The notes beneath the pieces are model-generated. The model was given only the letters and a program-made list of their open reading frames with translations. It was not told the DNA's origin and searched no databases. From Streptomyces sp. Je 1-369 (GTDB lineage: Bacteria > Actinomycetota > Actinomycetes > Streptomycetales > Streptomycetaceae), in contig NZ_CP101750.1 of the NCBI RefSeq assembly GCF_026810505.1, forward strand, positions 525,448 through 589,447: 64,000 bases of DNA. Direction: 5' to 3'. Both the position numbers and the translations under genes were made by a program. The first letter of the stretch is position 1; every line of letters begins with the position of its first letter. This document shows positions 16,944-25,738 of the stretch, one piece after another.

Positions 16944-17903
16944 ATGAACGTCCTGCTGTCGACCGCGTTCGTGCTGACCTGGAGTTCCGGGTTCATCGGC
17001 GCCAAACTGGGCGCGGGCAGCGCGTCCGCCGTGACCGTGCTGATGTGGCGCTTCCTGCCGCTGGCCGTGGTCCTGGGACTCGTTGTGCTGGTGCTGCACC
17101 GCGCGGCGTGGCGCGGTCTGACGGCGCGCGACGTCGGACGGCAGACGGCCGTCGGCGCACTGTCGCAGAGCGGCTATCTGCTCACCGTGTACCTGGCGAT
17201 CCAACTGGGCGTCTCCAGCGGCACCACGGCCCTGATCGACGGCACCCAGCCACTGGTCGCGGGCGCCCTCGCAGGGCCTCTGCTCGGTCAGTACGTCTCG
17301 CGCACGCAGTGGGCCGGCCTCGGCCTCGGCGTGGCCGGAGTCGTCATCGTCACCGCCGCCGACTTCGCGCAGGGCGGCGCCACCCCTGCCTGGGCCTATG
17401 CCGTGCCGTTCCTCGGCATGCTCTCGTTGGTGGCGGCGACGTTCCTCGACCGGCGAGCGCCCCGCCCGGTCGCCCCTTCGGTGGCGATGACCGTCCACTG
17501 CGTCACCAGCGCCGTCGTCTTCACGGGGCTCGCGCTCGTGTCGGGGGCCGCGACACCGCCGCCCGAGGCGTCGTTCTGGGGCGCGATCGCATGGCTGGTC
17601 GCGCTCTCCACGTTCGGCGGGTACGGCCTGTACTGGCTGATTCTGCGGCGCTCCGGGGTCACGCAGGTCAACACGCTGATGTTCCTCATGGCGCCCGTGA
17701 CCGCGCTGTGGGGCGCGCTGATGTTCGGCGAGCCCTTCGGGCCGCAGACCGTGGTGGGACTGTCGGTCGGGCTCGCGGCGGTGATGGTCGTACGGCGGGG
17801 AGGACGGGGAGCGGACCGGTCCCCCGCTGCGGCCACCACCCGGGAGACGCGGGTCAGCGGGGAGTCAACAAGGCCTGCACAGCGGGTGCGTACCGGTCGG
17901 TGA
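16944..17903 (+). CDS. EamA/DMT superfamily exporter
   Basis: A 319-residue membrane protein with ten predicted helices arranged as two EamA repeats (roughly residues 1-140 and 150-290), the drug/metabolite transporter layout of RhtA- and YdcZ-like exporters. Characteristic segments are TWSSGFIGAKLGAG, WRFLPLAVVLG, TTALIDGTQPLVAGALAGPLLGQ and APVTALWGALMFGEP. GGGAGA precedes the ATG. It is divergent from its probable TetR repressor. The hydrophilic tail overlaps the convergent second TetR gene by 50 bases. Substrate unknown; amino acids or small drugs are usual for the family. Confidence 0.88.
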   Translation: MNVLLSTAFVLTWSSGFIGAKLGAGSASAVTVLMWRFLPLAVVLGLVVLVLHRAAWRGLTARDVGRQTAVGALSQSGYLLTVYLAIQLGVSSGTTALIDGTQPLVAGALAGPLLGQYVSRTQWAGLGLGVAGVVIVTAADFAQGGATPAWAYAVPFLGMLSLVAATFLDRRAPRPVAPSVAMTVHCVTSAVVFTGLALVSGAATPPPEASFWGAIAWLVALSTFGGYGLYWLILRRSGVTQVNTLMFLMAPVTALWGALMFGEPFGPQTVVGLSVGLAAVMVVRRGGRGADRSPAAATTRETRVSGESTRPAQRVRTGR

Positions 17904-18465
17904 TCTCGGCGATCTCGGTGGCGCGCAGGTGCGGGCCGCGGGCGATGCCGTACATCACGCCGAGGCCGAGCAGCATGCCCACGGCGAGCTCGGCCCGCAG
18001 TCCCACGTCCGGCCCCGACAGCCGCTCGCTCAGCCGCTGGGCCACCTGTACGCGGAAGTTGGCGCGCAGGATGTCGCCCTGTTCGCCGTGGAGCGGGGCG
18101 AAGACGATGCGCAGGATCGGATCGGCGCCCCGCTCCGCCTGGCCGGTGAGCAGGTGCCGGACCATGTGGCGGCCGAGGTCGTCGACGGGTGCGTCGAGGA
18201 ACACGGCGGCGTCGGCCTCGAACGACATCACTTGGGAGAACAGGGCGTCCTTGTTGCCGAAGTACTTCAGGATCAACGGGGCGCTGACTCCGGCCCGGTC
18301 GGCCACGGCCTTGAGGGTGATGTCCCCGTGCGCGTGCCGGGCCAGCAGATGGCGGGCGGCGCGGATGATGGCCCCTTTGCTCGCCTCGGCGCCCCTGCGT
18401 CCGGTGGGCGGGGCGTGGCGGGACCCGTCCGCGCGCCCGTCCGCCTCCGTGCGTACCTCCGCCAT
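17854..18465 (-). CDS. TetR family repressor of the adjacent MFS exporter
   Basis: A 203-residue repressor with helix-turn-helix AAIIRAARHLLARHAHGDITLKAVADRAGVSAPLILKYFGNK-type residues 30-70 and a helical C-terminal domain ending YAPAVQALLTPR. GGAGGGAAG lies seven bases before ATG 18465, within the end of the MFS gene; the MFS stop is only two bases upstream, so the two are an operon and translationally coupled. The double palindrome at 19978-20018 upstream of the MFS gene is the natural operator. Confidence 0.88.
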   Translation of the reverse strand: MAEVRTEADGRADGSRHAPPTGRRGAEASKGAIIRAARHLLARHAHGDITLKAVADRAGVSAPLILKYFGNKDALFSQVMSFEADAAVFLDAPVDDLGRHMVRHLLTGQAERGADPILRIVFAPLHGEQGDILRANFRVQVAQRLSERLSGPDVGLRAELAVGMLLGLGVMYGIARGPHLRATEIAEITDRYAPAVQALLTPR

Positions 18466-18467
18466 GG

Positions 18468-19946
18468 TCAGCTTCCCTCCAGAGCGGTTTCCTGTGCGGG
18501 CCCTTCGCGCCCGGCGGTCCTGCGTCCGTTCCGCCGGGCCGTGGACGTGTCCGAGGGTATGGCCAGTGCGGTGGCGCAGGCGACGAGCGCCACCGTGCCG
18601 GCCAGGGTGAAAGCGAGCTGGTAGCCGCCGAGCGTGGGGAACTCGGTGCCTCCGGCGGACGCGGTGTGCCGGACGAGCACCGCGGTGACGGCCGCACTGG
18701 AGACGCTCTGGCCGACCGTCCGCATCAGGACGTTCACGCCGTTCGCGGACGCGGTCTGCTCGACCGGCACCGCCCGCAGGATCAGCGTGGGCAGCGCCGA
18801 GTACGCGAAGGTCGTGCCGGTCGCCACGATCGCGGCACCCAGCACGATCACCCACAACTCCCGGCTGTCCACGATGCGTACGGCATAGCCGAGCGCCATG
18901 ACCGCGCCGCCGACGGCGAGGGTCACCCGGGGGCCGCGAGCCGTGGAGACGCGGGCCGACAGCGGTGAGAGGGCCAGCATGATCACGCCGTTGGGAAGCA
19001 GGCACAGCCCCGTCGCCACGATGGACAGCTCCAGGCCGTAGCCGCTCACGGCGGGCGCCTGCACCAGCTGCGCGGTGACCAGCGAGTTGGCGTAGAAGGC
19101 GAATCCGGCGAGCAGCGCGGTCAGGTGCGGGAGGGCGACGCGTCGTCCGGACGCGAGGCGCAGGTCCACCAGTGGCTGTTTCGCGCGCAGCTGCATCCGC
19201 CACCACACGGACAGGATGACGACCGCGCCCGCGAACAGTCCGAGGACCGGGCCGCTCCCCCACCCCCACTGGCCGCCCTGTGACACCGCGAGCAGCAGAC
19301 AGACGAGACCGGCCGCGAGGCCGAGCGCACCCCACGTGTCGAACCGCCCCGGCGAACGCACCGGTGACTCCCGCACGGCCCACCGGGCGAGCAGCAGACC
19401 GGCCGTGCTCAGGGCGGCCGTCACCCAGAACATGGCGTGCCAGTCCGCGTACTGCACGATGAGCGCCGCCAGCGGCAGACCGAGCGCGGCGCCGATGCCG
19501 ACCGTGGAGCTCATCAGGGCGACGGCGGATGCGGTGCGCCGGGGCGGGAGTTCGTCGCGCAGGATGCTGATGGACAGGGGCACCACCGAGGCGGAGGCAC
19601 CTTGCAGGGCGCGCGCCGCGATCAGCAGCCGGATGTCGGACGTGAGCGCGCAGAGCACCGACCCTCCGGCCATCAGGCCGAGGGCGAGCAGCAGGACGCG
19701 GCGTTTGCCGTACATGTCGCCGGCCCGGCCGAGTACGGGGGTGAGGACCGCGCCCGCCAGGAGTGTGGCGGTGACCAGCCAGGACACGGCACCGGGTGAG
19801 CTGCCGGTCAGGCGGGGCAGATCGGGCAGCAGGGGGACGACGACGGTCTGCGTGACGGCCATGAGGATGCCGCCGAAGGCGAGCACGGGGACCGCGAGCC
19901 GGGCGCGCGCCCCTCCCCCGTCGCCGACGGCCGGAACCGGTGCCAT
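18468..19946 (-). CDS. MFS exporter (DHA2-like), first gene of an MFS-tetR operon
   Basis: A 492-residue membrane protein with about 14 hydrophobic segments. VLTPVLGRAGDMYGKRRVLL is motif A and the ARALQGASASVVPLSISILRDELPPRR stretch follows motif B. ATG 19946 follows GGGGGGA. The exporter comes before the regulator in the same transcript, an order that lets the repressor level follow export demand. The promoter region carries two GTGAAT/ATTCAC palindromes. Substrate unknown. Confidence 0.88.
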   Translation of the reverse strand: MAPVPAVGDGGGARARLAVPVLAFGGILMAVTQTVVVPLLPDLPRLTGSSPGAVSWLVTATLLAGAVLTPVLGRAGDMYGKRRVLLLALGLMAGGSVLCALTSDIRLLIAARALQGASASVVPLSISILRDELPPRRTASAVALMSSTVGIGAALGLPLAALIVQYADWHAMFWVTAALSTAGLLLARWAVRESPVRSPGRFDTWGALGLAAGLVCLLLAVSQGGQWGWGSGPVLGLFAGAVVILSVWWRMQLRAKQPLVDLRLASGRRVALPHLTALLAGFAFYANSLVTAQLVQAPAVSGYGLELSIVATGLCLLPNGVIMLALSPLSARVSTARGPRVTLAVGGAVMALGYAVRIVDSRELWVIVLGAAIVATGTTFAYSALPTLILRAVPVEQTASANGVNVLMRTVGQSVSSAAVTAVLVRHTASAGGTEFPTLGGYQLAFTLAGTVALVACATALAIPSDTSTARRNGRRTAGREGPAQETALEGS

Positions 19947-19977
19947 GACGTATCCCCCCGGCGGAATCTCGCGATCA

Positions 19978-20018
19978 GGTGAATTACCATTCACCATAGC
20001 TAGTGAATGGGAATTCAC
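19978..20018. promoter_or_regulatory. Twin palindromic operator of the MFS-tetR operon
   Basis: GTGAAT-TACC-ATTCAC (19979-19994) and GTGAAT-GGGA-ATTCAC (20003-20018) are two copies of the same six-base palindrome with four-base spacers, their centres 24 bases apart. The inner arms also pair with each other (CCATTCAC...GTGAATGG). This fits cooperative binding of two TetR dimers. Confidence 0.75.
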
Positions 20019-20144
20019 CCAGAGAAATTCGGCGAGAATTCGGGCGGGGAGCCCCGCCCGCCCGTGGCCGTGAACCGTCCGGGCCCGCCACGCACCCCTG
20101 CCGCGGCAGGCCCACTGTCGGCGGCTTCGGTCATACTGCGGCCC

Positions 20145-21032
20145 ATGAACCGACTCCGCATCGGCCTGGTGGGCACCGGCCCGTGGGCCTCCGCCACGCA
20201 CGCCCCCGCGCTGTCCAGCCACCCGGGCGTGGACCTCAGCGGCGTCTGGGGCCGTCGCCCCGAGCCCGCGGCCGCGCTCGCCGCCGAGCACGGGACGAGG
20301 GCGTACGCGGACGTGGACGACCTGTTCGCCGCCAGTGACGCCGTGGCGTTCGCGGTGCCGCCCGACGTGCAGGCGCCGCTCGCCGCGCGGGCCGCGGCGG
20401 CGGGCTGCCACCTGCTGCTCGACAAGCCGGTGGCCACGACGACGGCCGGCGCGCGGGACCTCGCCGCGGCGGCCGAGCGCGCGGGGGTCGCCTCCGTGGT
20501 CTTCTTCACGCTGCGCTTCACCACCGCATCGGCGGCCTGGCTGGCCGAACAGACCGCCACGGGTGGCTGGTTCACCGGCCGCGCCGACTGGTACGGCTCG
20601 TTCTACGCGCCGGACGGCAGCGCCGCTTTCTCGTCACCGTGGCGTGCCAGCCGCGGCGGCCTGTGGGACGTGGGCCCGCACGCCCTGTCCATGCTGCTGC
20701 CCGTGCTCGGCGACGTGACCGCCGTGACCGCGGCCGAGGGCCCCAGGGACACGGTCCACCTGATCCTGCGGCACGAGAGCGGCGCGTCGAGCACGGCGAC
20801 GCTGAGCCTGACGGCGCCGCCGAAGTGCGAGGGTCTCGCCGTGGAGTTGCGCGGGGAGAGCGGCACGGTGGCGCTTCCGCCGTGGGAAGGGGCGGGTGAC
20901 GCGCTCGGGGCTGCGGTGGACGCGCTCGTCGAGTCCGCGGCCACGGGCACGGCTCATCCGTGCGACGTACGGTTCGGGCTGCGGGTCTCGGAGATCCTGG
21001 CGCAGGCGGAGGAGCACATCACGGCCACCTGA
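20145..21032 (+). CDS. Gfo/Idh/MocA family oxidoreductase
   Basis: A 295-residue NAD(P)-dependent dehydrogenase. The Rossmann start LRIGLVGTGPWASATHAPALSSHPGVDLSGVWGR has the G-x-G-x-x-A nucleotide motif. LLLDKPVATT holds the conserved Lys of the E-K-P motif (here D-K-P), and GGLWDVGPHALSML contains the Asp-x-x-x-His pair of the active site. Substrate is probably a sugar or cyclitol derivative but cannot be assigned. No ribosome site is visible; CATACT at 20132-20137 lies seven bases before the ATG, so a leaderless transcript is likely. Confidence 0.85.
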   Translation: MNRLRIGLVGTGPWASATHAPALSSHPGVDLSGVWGRRPEPAAALAAEHGTRAYADVDDLFAASDAVAFAVPPDVQAPLAARAAAAGCHLLLDKPVATTTAGARDLAAAAERAGVASVVFFTLRFTTASAAWLAEQTATGGWFTGRADWYGSFYAPDGSAAFSSPWRASRGGLWDVGPHALSMLLPVLGDVTAVTAAEGPRDTVHLILRHESGASSTATLSLTAPPKCEGLAVELRGESGTVALPPWEGAGDALGAAVDALVESAATGTAHPCDVRFGLRVSEILAQAEEHITAT

Positions 21033-21465
21033 CGCGCCCGGAACAACCACGGGCGGCCGGTACCGTGGCCGCTACGTAATGGCGAGTGACGGCACCGACC
21101 GCAGCCGGTGGTCCTACGGAACCGGCACGGGAAGCCGAGCTGTGCGGTCCTGTGCTGCTCCGATTCCGATCACGCGGATCAGAATACGAACAGTTGTCCC
21201 ACACGCTTCCCACAGCGGCCCAGTAGGCCTAGGGGGTACCCAATGCCGGGGAATTTCAGCCATTCTCAAGCTCCCCGGACAAGATGCCCCGCTGTTGCGC
21301 ACGAGTGTCATCCGACGATCAAACCTGCAGGTCGGTGACCCCGCACGCTCCATGATGCCTGAGCGACTGATCGTTTTCTTCGGGCAATGTTTACTACCAA
21401 AGCCGATGTGAATATTTAGACTGATCACGCTCCAACTCGGCGTGCACCAAGAGGGATTACCCACC
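21033..21465. other. 433-base gap upstream of the MmyB-type regulator, no gene seen
   Basis: The gap is clearly less GC-rich than its surroundings, especially 21370-21440. It includes the short palindromes TAGGCCTA and GGGTACCC near 21230 and a possible -10 box TAGACT at 21417-21422, about 44 bases before the regulator start. Small open frames here have no coding signature. Confidence 0.4.
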
Positions 21466-22287
21466 ATGAACAAGACGGCGCTCCGCGCTCTGCTCCGCGA
21501 ACGACGCGCCCTCATAGCCCCCGAATCGCACGGCTTCGCCCGCCCCACGGGCCAGGGCCGGCGCGCACCCGGCCTGTCACAGCACCAGGTCGACCAACTG
21601 CTGCACCGCACCTTCGGGACGTACCACCGTCTCGAGTCCGGCAATTACCCCAACCCGCCGACCTCGCTGCTGCGGGACGTGGCGCGGCTCTTCGGTCTGA
21701 ACGAGCAGGAGTGGGTGTCCCTCTGCCGCTACGCCCTGCTGCAGGACCCGCCGGGTCCGCTCCACCTCTCCTCCGGCAAGGAGGTCCCCGGCGTCTGGCA
21801 GGAGGCGGTCGACGGGATAGGGCACATGGCCTACGTGACCGACGCGTCCTGGGAGATGCTCGCGTACAACAGCGCCTTCGCTGCGATGTTCCCGAGCGGC
21901 AAGGTCCCCGGCAACACCCTGCGCTGGATGCTCCTCGACCCGCACGGCCGCGAGACCCTGATGGACTGGCACAGCGTGTGGGCGCCGATGGTGCTGCCGC
22001 AACTGCGGGCCGCGCTCGCCACCAGGCCCGACGACGACATACTGCGGCAGATCGAGAAGGAGATCCTGGCCGACCCCGAGACCGCCGACCTCTACGCCGC
22101 GGGCAACTCCCACCCCCATCCCGACGGCGACGAGCGCCCCCTGCTGCACGCCCTTGAGGGACCCGGCTGGGTCACCATGTGCGCGGCGCAGCCCCTGACG
22201 GCGCCGGGCTCCCGGCTGATGATCCTCGTGTTCCACCGCGGCACGCAGCGCGTCCACTCGCGCGCGCCCAACCTCCGCTCCGACTGA
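21466..22287 (+). CDS. MmyB-type helix-turn-helix regulator
   Basis: A 273-residue protein with an N-terminal XRE-like helix-turn-helix (GLSQHQVDQLLHRTFGTYHRLESGNYPNPPTSLLRDVARLFGLNEQEW, about residues 38-85) and a C-terminal PAS-like domain (AYVTDASWEMLAYNSAFAAMFPSG, NTLRWMLLDPHGRETLMDWHSVWAPMVLPQLRAAL) as in MmyB, which binds fatty-acid-like ligands in known members. GAGGG precedes ATG 21466. It lies 141 bases upstream of a type III polyketide synthase on the same strand, so that gene is a plausible target. The link is inferred from position only. Confidence 0.82.
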   Translation: MNKTALRALLRERRALIAPESHGFARPTGQGRRAPGLSQHQVDQLLHRTFGTYHRLESGNYPNPPTSLLRDVARLFGLNEQEWVSLCRYALLQDPPGPLHLSSGKEVPGVWQEAVDGIGHMAYVTDASWEMLAYNSAFAAMFPSGKVPGNTLRWMLLDPHGRETLMDWHSVWAPMVLPQLRAALATRPDDDILRQIEKEILADPETADLYAAGNSHPHPDGDERPLLHALEGPGWVTMCAAQPLTAPGSRLMILVFHRGTQRVHSRAPNLRSD

Positions 22288-22428
22288 CCCGGCGCACACG
22301 CCCGGTCCACCCGACCCCCACCCTCGTACACACATTCGAGCAATCGGCGTAAAACAGGGCACTCTCGGCATAGTGCAGTAATTTGGCCACGTCCCCACCT
22401 GCACCGCCGATCCACGGGGAGCCGCCTC

Positions 22429-23469
22429 GTGACTGCTCACGTACTCCGACCACGGACCGTCCTCGGCGACCACAAGGTCACCACCGCCGAGATAGCCGAC
22501 GACGTGAGCGCGCACCACGCCGACCACCCGCGGCTGCGCGCCATCCTCCGCGTCATCGGCAACTGCGGCGTCCGGACCCGTTACTTCACGCGACCGCTCG
22601 ACTCCCCCACCGTGTCCGGCACGGCCGACGTCGGGGAGCGCGCCCGTATCGCCTTCTCCGACGCACTCGACATGGCCGAACGAGCCTGCACCCTGGCCCT
22701 GGACAGCGCGGGCCTGGCCGCGCGGGACATCGACGCCCTCGTCACCACGCACACCACGAGCTGGGCCGTCCCGAACCTGGACATCAACCTCGTCACGCGG
22801 CTCGGCCTCCGCCCCGACCTGCGCCGCGTCGCGCTCACCTCGGTGGCCTGCCCGGGCGGCGCCCAGGCCCTGACCCGCGCCGCCGACCTCCTCGCCGCGC
22901 GGCCGGGCGGCAAGGTCCTGGTGGTCGCCTCCGAAGTGCTGTCCAGCATCTACCACCACAGCGACACCACCATCGAGTCCATGATCTACAAAGCGCTCTT
23001 CGGCGACGGGGCCTCAGCGACCGTCGTCACCGACACCCCGCTGGGCCCCGGACTGGCCGTCGAGGACACCTTCGAGTACGTCCTCGCCGGTAGCCTCGAA
23101 CGCCAGCGCGGCAGGATCGCCGAGGACGGCATCCACTTCGACTCGACCAAGCAGGTCCTGGCCGCCGTCACCGACGTGATGCCGCCCCTCCTGGAGTGGC
23201 TCGGCCCCCGGCGGCCCGACTTCGCCGTCATCCACCCCGGCAGCCCGCGCATCATCGCCGACACGGCGACCGCGCTGCGCCTGGACGAGCACGCCGCACG
23301 GCACTCCACGGACACACTCGGCCACGAGGGCAACCTGGGCGGCGTGAGCATCCTGCGCGTCCTGGAACGCACCCACGCCGACCCGCCGGACGACGGCGCG
23401 CACGGCGCGGCCATCGCCTTCGGCCCCGGCTTCGCGACGGCGGCCCTGCGCTGCCGCTGGCGCTCCTGA
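22429..23469 (+). CDS. Type III polyketide synthase (chalcone/stilbene synthase-like)
   Basis: A 346-residue thiolase-fold enzyme that extends a starter CoA with malonyl-CoA and cyclises the product without an ACP. The catalytic triad is complete: Cys141 in SVACPGGAQAL, His269 in VIHPGSPRII and Asn302 in HEGNLGG. The spacing (128 and 33 residues) matches characterised members such as RppA. FGDGASATVV is the conserved GD-A-A loop. Sequence around the active site differs from my memory of RppA, so a tetrahydroxynaphthalene product cannot be assumed. GTG 22429 follows GGGGAG. A GNAT gene follows 42 bases later and an MmyB-type regulator precedes it. A KAS III identity is less likely because of the C-H-N spacing. 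Confidence 0.82.
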   Translation: MTAHVLRPRTVLGDHKVTTAEIADDVSAHHADHPRLRAILRVIGNCGVRTRYFTRPLDSPTVSGTADVGERARIAFSDALDMAERACTLALDSAGLAARDIDALVTTHTTSWAVPNLDINLVTRLGLRPDLRRVALTSVACPGGAQALTRAADLLAARPGGKVLVVASEVLSSIYHHSDTTIESMIYKALFGDGASATVVTDTPLGPGLAVEDTFEYVLAGSLERQRGRIAEDGIHFDSTKQVLAAVTDVMPPLLEWLGPRRPDFAVIHPGSPRIIADTATALRLDEHAARHSTDTLGHEGNLGGVSILRVLERTHADPPDDGAHGAAIAFGPGFATAALRCRWRS

Positions 23470-23470
23470 A

Positions 23471-23488
23471 AACCGGTTGCCGCCGGTT
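23471..23488 (+). other. Short hairpin between the type III PKS and GNAT genes
   Basis: AACCGG (23471-23476) and CCGGTT (23483-23488) pair over a six-base loop, two bases after the PKS stop. It is too short for a confident terminator and may only reduce read-through. Confidence 0.35.
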
Positions 23489-23511
23489 CGCCGTGCTGCT
23501 GAGGTGACCGC

Positions 23512-24300
23512 ATGGATCACGCAGCGGTACTGGCCGCGTACGACCGTCAACTCCGGCACGACACACAGGGCGAGGGCGGCGACACCCGGGTCGAGCGGAC
23601 CGGCGGCGTCGTGCGCGTGACCGGCTCCGCGCACCACTGGAACGGTGTCCTGTGGACCGACGCCGACGCGTCGACGGCGGACGCCGTGATCGCGGAACAG
23701 GTACGGCATTACACCGAGCAGGGGCGCGAGTTCGAGTGGAAACTGCACTCGTACGACCTTCCCGCAGACCTCGACAAGCGTCTCCTGGCGGCCGGGTTCG
23801 AGGCCGAACCGACGGAGACCGTGATGGTCGCCGAGGCCGCCGCCCTGCCCGAGGGACCCGAACTGCCCGAAGGCATCCGGCTGGTGCCCGTGACGGACGC
23901 GGCAGGCGTACGCCTCATGTCCCAGGCGCACCTCGCCGCCTTCGGTGAGGGCGACGCGGCGCTGAGCGAACACCTCGCCCGGCGGGTCCTCGCTCAGCTC
24001 ACCGAGACACCGGACGACATCGTCGCGGTCGTCGCCATGGCCGGCGACCGGCCGGTGTGCGGCGCGCGCATGGAGTTCCGGCCGGGCACCGACTTCGCCG
24101 GGCTGTGGGGAGGCGGCACCGACCCGCAGTGGCGCGGCAGGGGCATCTACCGCGCGACGGTCGCCCACCGCGCCCGCATCGCCGTCGAGCGCGGCTACCG
24201 CTATCTGCAGGTCGACGCCACCGACGACAGCCGCCCGATCCTGGACCGGCTCGGCTTCGCCACGCTCTGCACGACCACGCCGTACGTGTACCGGCCGTAG
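23512..24300 (+). CDS. GNAT family N-acetyltransferase
   Basis: A 262-residue protein whose C-terminal half is a GNAT domain: GLWGGGTDPQWRGRGIYRATVAHRARIAVERGYRYLQVDATDDSRPILDRLGF contains the Q/R-x-x-G-x-G/A pyrophosphate-binding motif (Q-W-R-G-R-G). The N-terminal half (residues 1-120) is an extra domain with poor GNAT similarity, seen in other large actinobacterial GNATs. GAGGTGA precedes the ATG. It lies just downstream of the type III PKS and could acylate its product or act independently; nothing in the sequence decides this. Confidence 0.82.
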   Translation: MDHAAVLAAYDRQLRHDTQGEGGDTRVERTGGVVRVTGSAHHWNGVLWTDADASTADAVIAEQVRHYTEQGREFEWKLHSYDLPADLDKRLLAAGFEAEPTETVMVAEAAALPEGPELPEGIRLVPVTDAAGVRLMSQAHLAAFGEGDAALSEHLARRVLAQLTETPDDIVAVVAMAGDRPVCGARMEFRPGTDFAGLWGGGTDPQWRGRGIYRATVAHRARIAVERGYRYLQVDATDDSRPILDRLGFATLCTTTPYVYRP

Positions 24301-24328
24301 GGCGTACCCGGTTGTCGGAGCGGCCCGT

Positions 24329-25738
24329 CTACTTGGCCGGGCGGCGGCGCAGCGCGCGGTCCGTGGCGGTCAGGACGATGAGGGCCAGGGCCAGCACGGC
24401 GCCGACGGCGGCCATGAGGTGCAGCCCGCCGTCGTCGGCCCGCTGTCCGTAGGCGAGGCCGATCAGGCCGGAGGCCGTGATGGCGCCGATGTACTGGGCG
24501 GTGCGCTGGAGTCCCGCCGCCGACCCGATCGCCTCCGGGGGCGCGAACTGCTGCACGGCCGCCTGGTTGCCGGTGCCCAGGAGCCCCTGCGGGATGCCGA
24601 AGCAGGCACCCGCCAGGAGCAGCGCGGCGAGCGGCGTGGACCCGGTGGTGAAGAGCAGCAGCGAGCTGCCCGCGGCGAGGAGCACCGCGGCGACGGTGAG
24701 CGGCGCGCGAATGCCCTTGGTGCGCGCCCCGATCAGGGAACAGGCCAGGGCCGCGAGGGACATCGGCAGCATGACGAGCCCGGTGTGCAGCGAGGAGTAG
24801 CCGCGCTCCTCCTCCAGCCACTGGGTGAAGCCGTACATCACGCAGTACACGACGAGGTAGCTGAGCCCGTGCCGCAGGTAGGTGCGGGCGAGCGCGTGGT
24901 TGGTGCCGAGCATGCGCAGGTCGATGAAGGGGTGCGGGTGGCGCAGCTGCCACCACGTGAGGAGGGCGGCGAGCAGCACGACCGGGGCGAGGAGCGGCCA
25001 CATCGGGTGGCGCAGGTCGAGGAGGAACACGACGAGGCAGCTCAGCGCGCCCGTGAAGAGAGCGATCCCCAGCGGATCGAGCGTCCCCTTGCGGCCCGCT
25101 GCTCCCGCCGCCCGCTCGCGCGGTGCGTCCTTGGGTATCCATCGCAGGGCGGTGGCGTACGCGATGACCGCGACCGGCACGTTGACGGCGAAGACGGCGC
25201 GCCAGCCCGCGGTCGCGACGAGGAGGCCGCCGAGGGTCGGGCCGATCGCCGCGCTGCCGAGCGCCGCGAAGGAGAGGCGGCCGAGGACGGTACGCGGAGT
25301 CGGGGTGCCGAGCCGGGTCGACTCGTCGCGCAGGACGGCCATCGCGGCGGGGTACGCGGCGGACGTGCCGATGCCGAGGAGCGCCCGGGAGGCGAGCAGC
25401 CAGCCGAATGCCGGGGCGAGCGCTCCGACGAGGCCCGACACGACGACGAGGACGAGTCCGCCGAGGAAGACGCGGCGCGGTCCGACGCTGTCGGCGAGCT
25501 TGCCGAGCACGGGCTGGGCGACGGCGCTCGCGAGGTAGAGCACGGAGACGAGCCAGGCGGTGTCGGAGGCGCCGACGCCGAAGTCGTGGCCGATCGCCAC
25601 CAGGCCGGTGGAGATCATCGTGGTGTTGAGGGGGTTGAGCAGGGAGCCGAGCAGCAGCGGCGCGGTCAGTCGCGCTCCGAAGGCGGACCGCTCCCGCACC
25701 GGACGCCGCCGGGCGCGCGCGACGGGAGTGGCCTTCAC
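24329..25738 (-). CDS. MFS multidrug exporter, second gene of a marR-MFS operon
   Basis: A 469-residue membrane protein with about 14 hydrophobic segments. VLGKLADSVGPRRVFLGGL is motif A, and LLGIGTSAAYPAAMAVLRDE, GPTLGGLLV (motif C) and FTQWLEEERGYSSLHTG follow. The GTG start overlaps the TGA of the upstream MarR gene as GTGA, so translation is coupled. The substrate is unknown but is presumably also the ligand that releases the MarR protein. It converges on the GNAT gene. Confidence 0.9.
   Translation of the reverse strand: MKATPVARARRRPVRERSAFGARLTAPLLLGSLLNPLNTTMISTGLVAIGHDFGVGASDTAWLVSVLYLASAVAQPVLGKLADSVGPRRVFLGGLVLVVVSGLVGALAPAFGWLLASRALLGIGTSAAYPAAMAVLRDESTRLGTPTPRTVLGRLSFAALGSAAIGPTLGGLLVATAGWRAVFAVNVPVAVIAYATALRWIPKDAPRERAAGAAGRKGTLDPLGIALFTGALSCLVVFLLDLRHPMWPLLAPVVLLAALLTWWQLRHPHPFIDLRMLGTNHALARTYLRHGLSYLVVYCVMYGFTQWLEEERGYSSLHTGLVMLPMSLAALACSLIGARTKGIRAPLTVAAVLLAAGSSLLLFTTGSTPLAALLLAGACFGIPQGLLGTGNQAAVQQFAPPEAIGSAAGLQRTAQYIGAITASGLIGLAYGQRADDGGLHLMAAVGAVLALALIVLTATDRALRRRPAK

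Noticed and set aside
22429..23469. KAS III (FabH) identity for the 22429 gene
   Set aside because: Cys-His spacing of 128 and His-Asn of 33 residues and the GD-A-A loop fit type III PKS; a FabH-like neighbourhood of fatty-acid genes is absent. KAS III is still a minor possibility.
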